64,000 nucleotides of DNA from Tillus elongatus (lineage: Eukaryota; Arthropoda; Insecta; Coleoptera; Cleridae), in the NCBI GenBank assembly GCA_964006375.1, contig OZ023267.1:27712739-27776738 (forward strand). The letters run 5' to 3'. Positions 63,932-64,000 of the stretch are shown here, in pieces. The notes beneath the pieces were generated by a model that saw only the letters and a list, made by a program, of their open reading frames with translations, ran no database searches and was not told the DNA's origin. Position numbers and translations under genes: made by a program. Every line of letters begins with the position of its first letter. Position 1 is the first letter of the stretch.

Positions 63932-64000
<69 letters not shown>
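63800..64000 (-). repeat. AT-core repeat, minus orientation, cut by window edge
   Basis: A clean terminal hairpin TTAGTGAATTTTCG/AAAAATTCACTAA (63800-63830) is followed in reverse by TTTTGAATTTTGAAAAAATT, GAGCGCGATCTAGGACCCCT and AGAACCCATATCCGGGGTCA, then the TA array from 63935. It is the best-preserved example of the right end. Confidence 0.8.
63935..64000. repeat. (TA)n microsatellite, runs off the window
   Basis: TA run of at least 66 bp, still continuing at the last base. Confidence 0.95.

Overview
This is animal nuclear DNA, most likely from an insect and possibly a beetle with a large, repeat-rich genome. The evidence is GT-AG introns, AT-rich composition, many mariner-type transposases, insect-style non-LTR retrotransposons, tRNA-derived SINEs and more than 25 long (TA)n arrays. 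The species call is inference. No bacterial-style operons, rRNA genes, genuine tRNA genes or CRISPR arrays are visible.

Two host genes lie on the + strand. The first (2237-8141) is only the last two coding exons of a gene that begins upstream; its product is not recognised. The second runs from 14988 to beyond the right edge. Ten coding exons, joined in frame at GT-AG boundaries without a stop, give 656 codons of a 'nose resistant to fluoxetine' (NRF-6)-like protein: signal peptide, extracellular cysteine-bearing NRF domain, then a multi-pass acyltransferase-3 membrane domain. The last C-terminal exon(s) lie outside the window. The gene spreads over more than 46.5 kb because its introns are filled with repeats.

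By region: 1-2236, AT-rich intron with repeat copies; 2631-7992, an intron of gene 1 with SINEs, a LINE RNase H fragment and a fold-back element carrying a hammerhead-ribozyme motif; 8142-14987, intergenic, with a SINE, a 5'-truncated LINE and repeats; 15511-25624, intron 2, with two copies of a DD41D-spaced mariner; 29520-39854, intron 4, with a huge palindrome (arms about 5 kb, spacer about 250 bp) carrying degraded gypsy-type elements; 40253-49377, intron 5, with tandem hammerhead-like motifs, a hAT-like element and two LINE copies; 49542-61368, introns 6-9, with mariner and RTE-like fragments and the longest LINE; 61512-64000, intron 10, with a second SINE type ending in a 227-bp ATA/TTA array.

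The least explained material is a modular dispersed family. It combines a conserved left end (GGACGCAGCAAGTGCGTTAT), conserved flanks around a (TA)n core, and a right-end hairpin of TTAGTGAATTTT / AAAATTCACTAA. It recurs across the window in both orientations. The hammerhead motif at 7643-7703 and the large palindrome are the other main points for a second look. All statements come from reading the sequence by eye; no alignments or searches were run.
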